A stretch of 5,402 nucleotides of DNA, from NCBI GenBank assembly GCA_003647765.1, contig QMNM01000132.1:1-5402 (forward strand), written 5' to 3'. Numbering within the stretch: position 1 is the stretch's first letter; each line of letters begins with the position of its first letter. Source of the stretch: Candidatus Cloacimonadota bacterium. Lineage in GTDB: Bacteria > Cloacimonadota > Cloacimonadia > JGIOTU-2 > B8-G9. A model generated the notes under the pieces. The model saw nothing but the letters and a program-made list of their open reading frames with translations, ran no database searches and was not told the DNA's origin. The translations under genes were made by a program, and so were the position numbers. Shown piece after piece: positions 5,229 through 5,402 of this stretch.

Positions 5229-5287
5229 AGTGTAAAGTTAATTTTGATAGATAATACTTTTTTTGATTCCCTGATTTACTTTACACT
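5229..5287 (+). repeat. 59-bp element with 10-bp inverted termini; contains repeat copy B
   Basis: AGTGTAAAGT (5229-5238) and ACTTTACACT (5278-5287) are perfect inverted repeats, and the likeness extends inward (AGTGTAAAGTTAAT on the left against AGTGTAAAGTAAAT read from the right). The left part (5230-5265) matches the minus strand of 419-451, with the first 20 bases identical. This resembles the two ends of an insertion sequence brought together by internal loss, or a very small MITE. No flanking target-site duplication is visible. Confidence 0.5.
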
Positions 5288-5344
5288 GCACCAGTTATAG
5301 AGGTTTTTAGAATGGACTCAGGAATATTAAAAGAAATTAAAAAT

Positions 5345-5399
5345 ATTCTCTGTGTTCTCTGTGTCTCTGTGGTAAATACTTCGTGAACTTCGTGGCTAC
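5345..5399 (+). repeat. GTG-rich intergenic repeat, copy 3
   Basis: A succession of TTCTCTGTG, TTCTCTGTG, TCTCTGTGG, TAAATACTTCGTG and AACTTCGTGGCTAC phrases: a degenerate short tandem pattern of roughly 8-10 bases built around C-T-G-T-G or T-C-G-T-G. It ends like the other two tracts with GTGGCTA. I recall very similar tracts in intergenic DNA of many uncultured bacteria but cannot verify this here. Confidence 0.55.
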
Positions 5400-5402
5400 A
5401 TT

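Larger units (their letters stand above)
5069..5402. other. 334-bp right-hand non-coding region
   Basis: No convincing gene start is seen. The region contains a possible -10 box for the DUF89 gene (5105-5110), an AT-rich stretch with TTAATTAATTC (around 5147), a 59-bp inverted-repeat-bounded element (5229-5287) and a GTG-rich repeat (5345-5399). A 24-codon plus-strand frame from ATG 5313 runs into the repeat and is not considered real. Confidence 0.6.

Noticed and set aside
419-5287. Composite transposon enclosing nth to DUF89
   Set aside because: The repeat termini face into the block rather than outward, there is no transposase, and the genes are housekeeping or core-type.
5313-5387. 24-codon plus-strand ORF (MDSGILKEIK...)
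   Set aside because: Its second half is the GTG-rich repeat and it ends inside it. There is no homology or strong ribosome-binding site.

Overview
The window is AT-rich DNA (about one third G+C by eye). It probably comes from an uncultured, anaerobic-type bacterium; I cannot place it more precisely. Bacterial origin is suggested by strong Shine-Dalgarno sites (AGGAGG) and a TATAAT-type -10 box. The gene families present (long NfeD plus slipin, an archaeal-flavoured endonuclease III, a DUF89/ARMT1-like protein and a NifX-like protein) are shared with archaea and deep-branching or candidate-phylum bacteria, so an archaeal host is not formally excluded. Every gene I can support lies on the minus strand, so the functional order runs from right to left.

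Layout from the right edge. 5069-5402 is non-coding and holds a possible promoter, a 59-bp element bounded by inverted repeats, and a GTG-rich repeat. Next come a DUF89/ARMT1-like metal-dependent phosphatase-type protein (4232-5068) and a small NifX/NifB-C-terminal-like cofactor-binding protein (3819-4187), which form a two-gene unit. A 495-bp spacer (3324-3818) is full of palindromes and dispersed repeats. It is followed by a long NfeD (signal peptide, ClpP-class protease domain, membrane segments, OB-fold tail; 1980-3293) and, 9 bp away, a slipin/stomatin-like SPFH protein (1221-1970). Then come endonuclease III (nth, 493-1152), a 235-bp repeat-bearing spacer, and the N-terminal 85 residues of thymidylate kinase (tmk), which runs off the left edge.

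How the genes work together. NfeD and slipin are a classic membrane pair: in the archaeal homologues the NfeD protease domain cleaves the hydrophobic C-terminus of its partner stomatin. Here the slipin ribosome-binding site starts on the last base of the nfeD stop codon, which implies translational coupling. Endonuclease III (base excision repair) and thymidylate kinase (dTTP supply) are housekeeping DNA-metabolism genes. The DUF89/NifX-like pair suggests a metal- or cofactor-related or metabolite-repair role, but no substrate can be read from the sequence.

I see no CRISPR array, tRNA, rRNA, intact transposase, prophage or defence system. The unusual content is in the spacers: a perfect 16-bp inverted repeat, a perfect 9-bp REP-like hairpin, three sites of a GTG-rich repeat (one abutting the tmk start codon), and a 33-36-bp repeat present in opposite orientations at the two ends of the window.
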